A stretch of DNA of 34,043 nucleotides. Source: Peribacillus simplex (GTDB lineage: Bacteria; Bacillota; Bacilli; Bacillales; DSM-1321). The translations under genes were made by a program, and so were the position numbers. This document shows positions 33,438-34,043 of this stretch, one piece after another (within the stretch, counting starts at the first letter, position 1; each line of letters opens with the position of its first letter). The stretch spans positions 1 through 34,043 of the forward strand of contig NZ_FTMX01000019.1 of NCBI RefSeq assembly GCF_900156045.1, in the 5' to 3' direction. The notes below the pieces were generated by a model that was not told the origin of the DNA, did not search any database, and worked only from the letters and a program-made list of their open reading frames with translations.

Positions 33438-33519
33438 GCGGGTGTGGCGGAATTGGCAGACGCACCAGACTTAGGATCTGGCGCCGCAAGGCGTGGGGGT
33501 TCAAGTCCCTTCACCCGCA
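33438..33519 (+). tRNA. tRNA-Leu (TAG), no encoded CCA
   Basis: Acceptor GCGGGTG/CACCCGC, anticodon stem CCAGA/TCTGG with loop CTTAGGA and a variable arm. The discriminator A is followed by CTG, not CCA. Confidence 0.95.
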
Positions 33520-33534
33520 CTGATATTTTTCTTC

Positions 33535-33563
33535 TTGACATCAAGTTGAAAAGGTGTTAAACT
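33535..33563 (+). promoter_or_regulatory. Internal promoter before tRNA-Leu (GAG)
   Basis: TTGACA, 17-base spacer, TAAACT, in the gap between the two Leu genes. Confidence 0.65.
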
Positions 33564-33578
33564 TACAAAGTCGCTTTC

Positions 33579-33664
<86 letters not shown>

Positions 33665-33682
33665 ATAACATCATAGAAATTA

Positions 33683-33759
33683 GCGCCCGTAGCTCAATTG
33701 GATAGAGCATCTGACTACGAATCAGAAGGTTGTAGGTTCGACTCCCGCCGGGCGCACCA
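33683..33759 (+). tRNA. tRNA-Arg (ACG)
   Basis: Acceptor GCGCCCG/CGGGCGC, anticodon stem TCTGA/TCAGA with ACG, CCA encoded. Confidence 0.96.
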
Positions 33760-33766
33760 TATTTTA

Positions 33767-33843
33767 CGGGAAGTAGCTCAGCTTGGTAGAGCACTTGGTT
33801 TGGGACCAAGGGGTCGCAGGTTCGAATCCTGTCTTCCCGACCA
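33767..33843 (+). tRNA. tRNA-Pro (TGG)
   Basis: Acceptor CGGGAAG/CTTCCCG, anticodon stem TTGGT/ACCAA with TGG, CCA encoded. Confidence 0.96.
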
Positions 33844-33872
33844 TTCTTTCTGAAAATATTTCATAATTAAAT

Positions 33873-33946
33873 GCGGGTGTAGTTTAGTGGTAAAACCTCA
33901 GCCTTCCAAGCTGATGATGAGAGTTCGATTCTCTTCACCCGCTCCA
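33873..33946 (+). tRNA. tRNA-Gly (TCC)
   Basis: Acceptor GCGGGTG/CACCCGC, anticodon stem TCAGC/GCTGA with TCC, CCA encoded; 74 nt. Confidence 0.96.
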
Positions 33947-34043
33947 TTATTGCTCTTTGAAAACTGAACAAAACAAAGCGCCAACGTTAAATTTTAAGTG
34001 AGCACACACTATCAAAAAAGCAAATGAGCAAGTCAAACATTTC
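33947..34043 (+). promoter_or_regulatory. Leader of the next 16S rRNA (rRNA operon)
   Basis: The sequence TGCTCTTTGAAAACTGAAC (boxA-like antitermination region) and the following GAGCAAGTCAAACATTTC are the usual Bacillus sequence just before 16S rRNA. No promoter is seen between the Gly tRNA and this leader, so the rRNA operon is probably fed at least partly by the tRNA promoters. The window stops shortly before the mature 16S start. Confidence 0.88.

Overview
The window is a chromosomal segment from a low-GC, Gram-positive Bacillaceae (Bacillus/Peribacillus-like). Shine-Dalgarno sites are strong and purine-rich, TTG and GTG starts are common, and a complete sigma-B operon is present. Gene order from murF onward is the same as I remember for Bacillus subtilis: murF-cshA-ydbS-ydbT-ydcA-acpS-ydcC-alr-ndoAI-ndoA-rsbRSTU-rsbVW-sigB-rsbX-tex-cmpA-sprT-tRNAs. 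The subtilis genes ydcFGH between rsbX and tex are absent. The window lies between two rRNA operons on the same strand: it opens inside a 5S rRNA and closes in the leader of the next 16S rRNA.

Left part (1-10.1 kb) is accessory-like. It holds a lone tyrosine recombinase, a SwrC-type RND exporter divergent from its TetR/YerO-type regulator with palindromes at both promoters, a Yip1-like membrane protein paired with a HlyD/MacA-type adaptor, a c-di-AMP (ydaO-type) riboswitch with terminator ahead of a GltT-type glutamate/aspartate symporter, and a small frameshifted gene.

Middle part (10-24.4 kb) is cell envelope and housekeeping: an unrecognised 260-aa protein, ddl and murF (D-Ala-D-Ala synthesis and attachment, supplied by alr further on), a PP2C/SpoIIE-family phosphatase on the minus strand, a 1.2-kb stretch without a gene, cshA helicase, the YdbS/YdbT PH-domain pair, rhomboid protease, acpS, a lipoprotein and alr, then the EndoAI/NdoA (MazEF) toxin-antitoxin pair.

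Right part (24.4-34 kb) is the general stress module. RsbR/RsbS scaffold and RsbT kinase form the stressosome, RsbU dephosphorylates RsbV, RsbV frees SigB from RsbW, and RsbX resets the stressosome. A canonical sigma-B promoter overlaps the end of rsbU, and a second sigma-B-like site lies before rsbR. Then come tex, cmpA (39 aa), sprT and eleven tRNA genes leading into the next rRNA operon. The Leu-GAG tRNA carries an uninterrupted 17-bp sequence that I remember as the ICEBs1 attB core.

Most of the window is well-known biology. The best candidates for something less described are the c-di-AMP riboswitch on a glutamate transporter, the sigma-B-like site before rsbR, the Yip1/adaptor pair without a transporter of its own beside SwrC, and the extra PP2C phosphatase.
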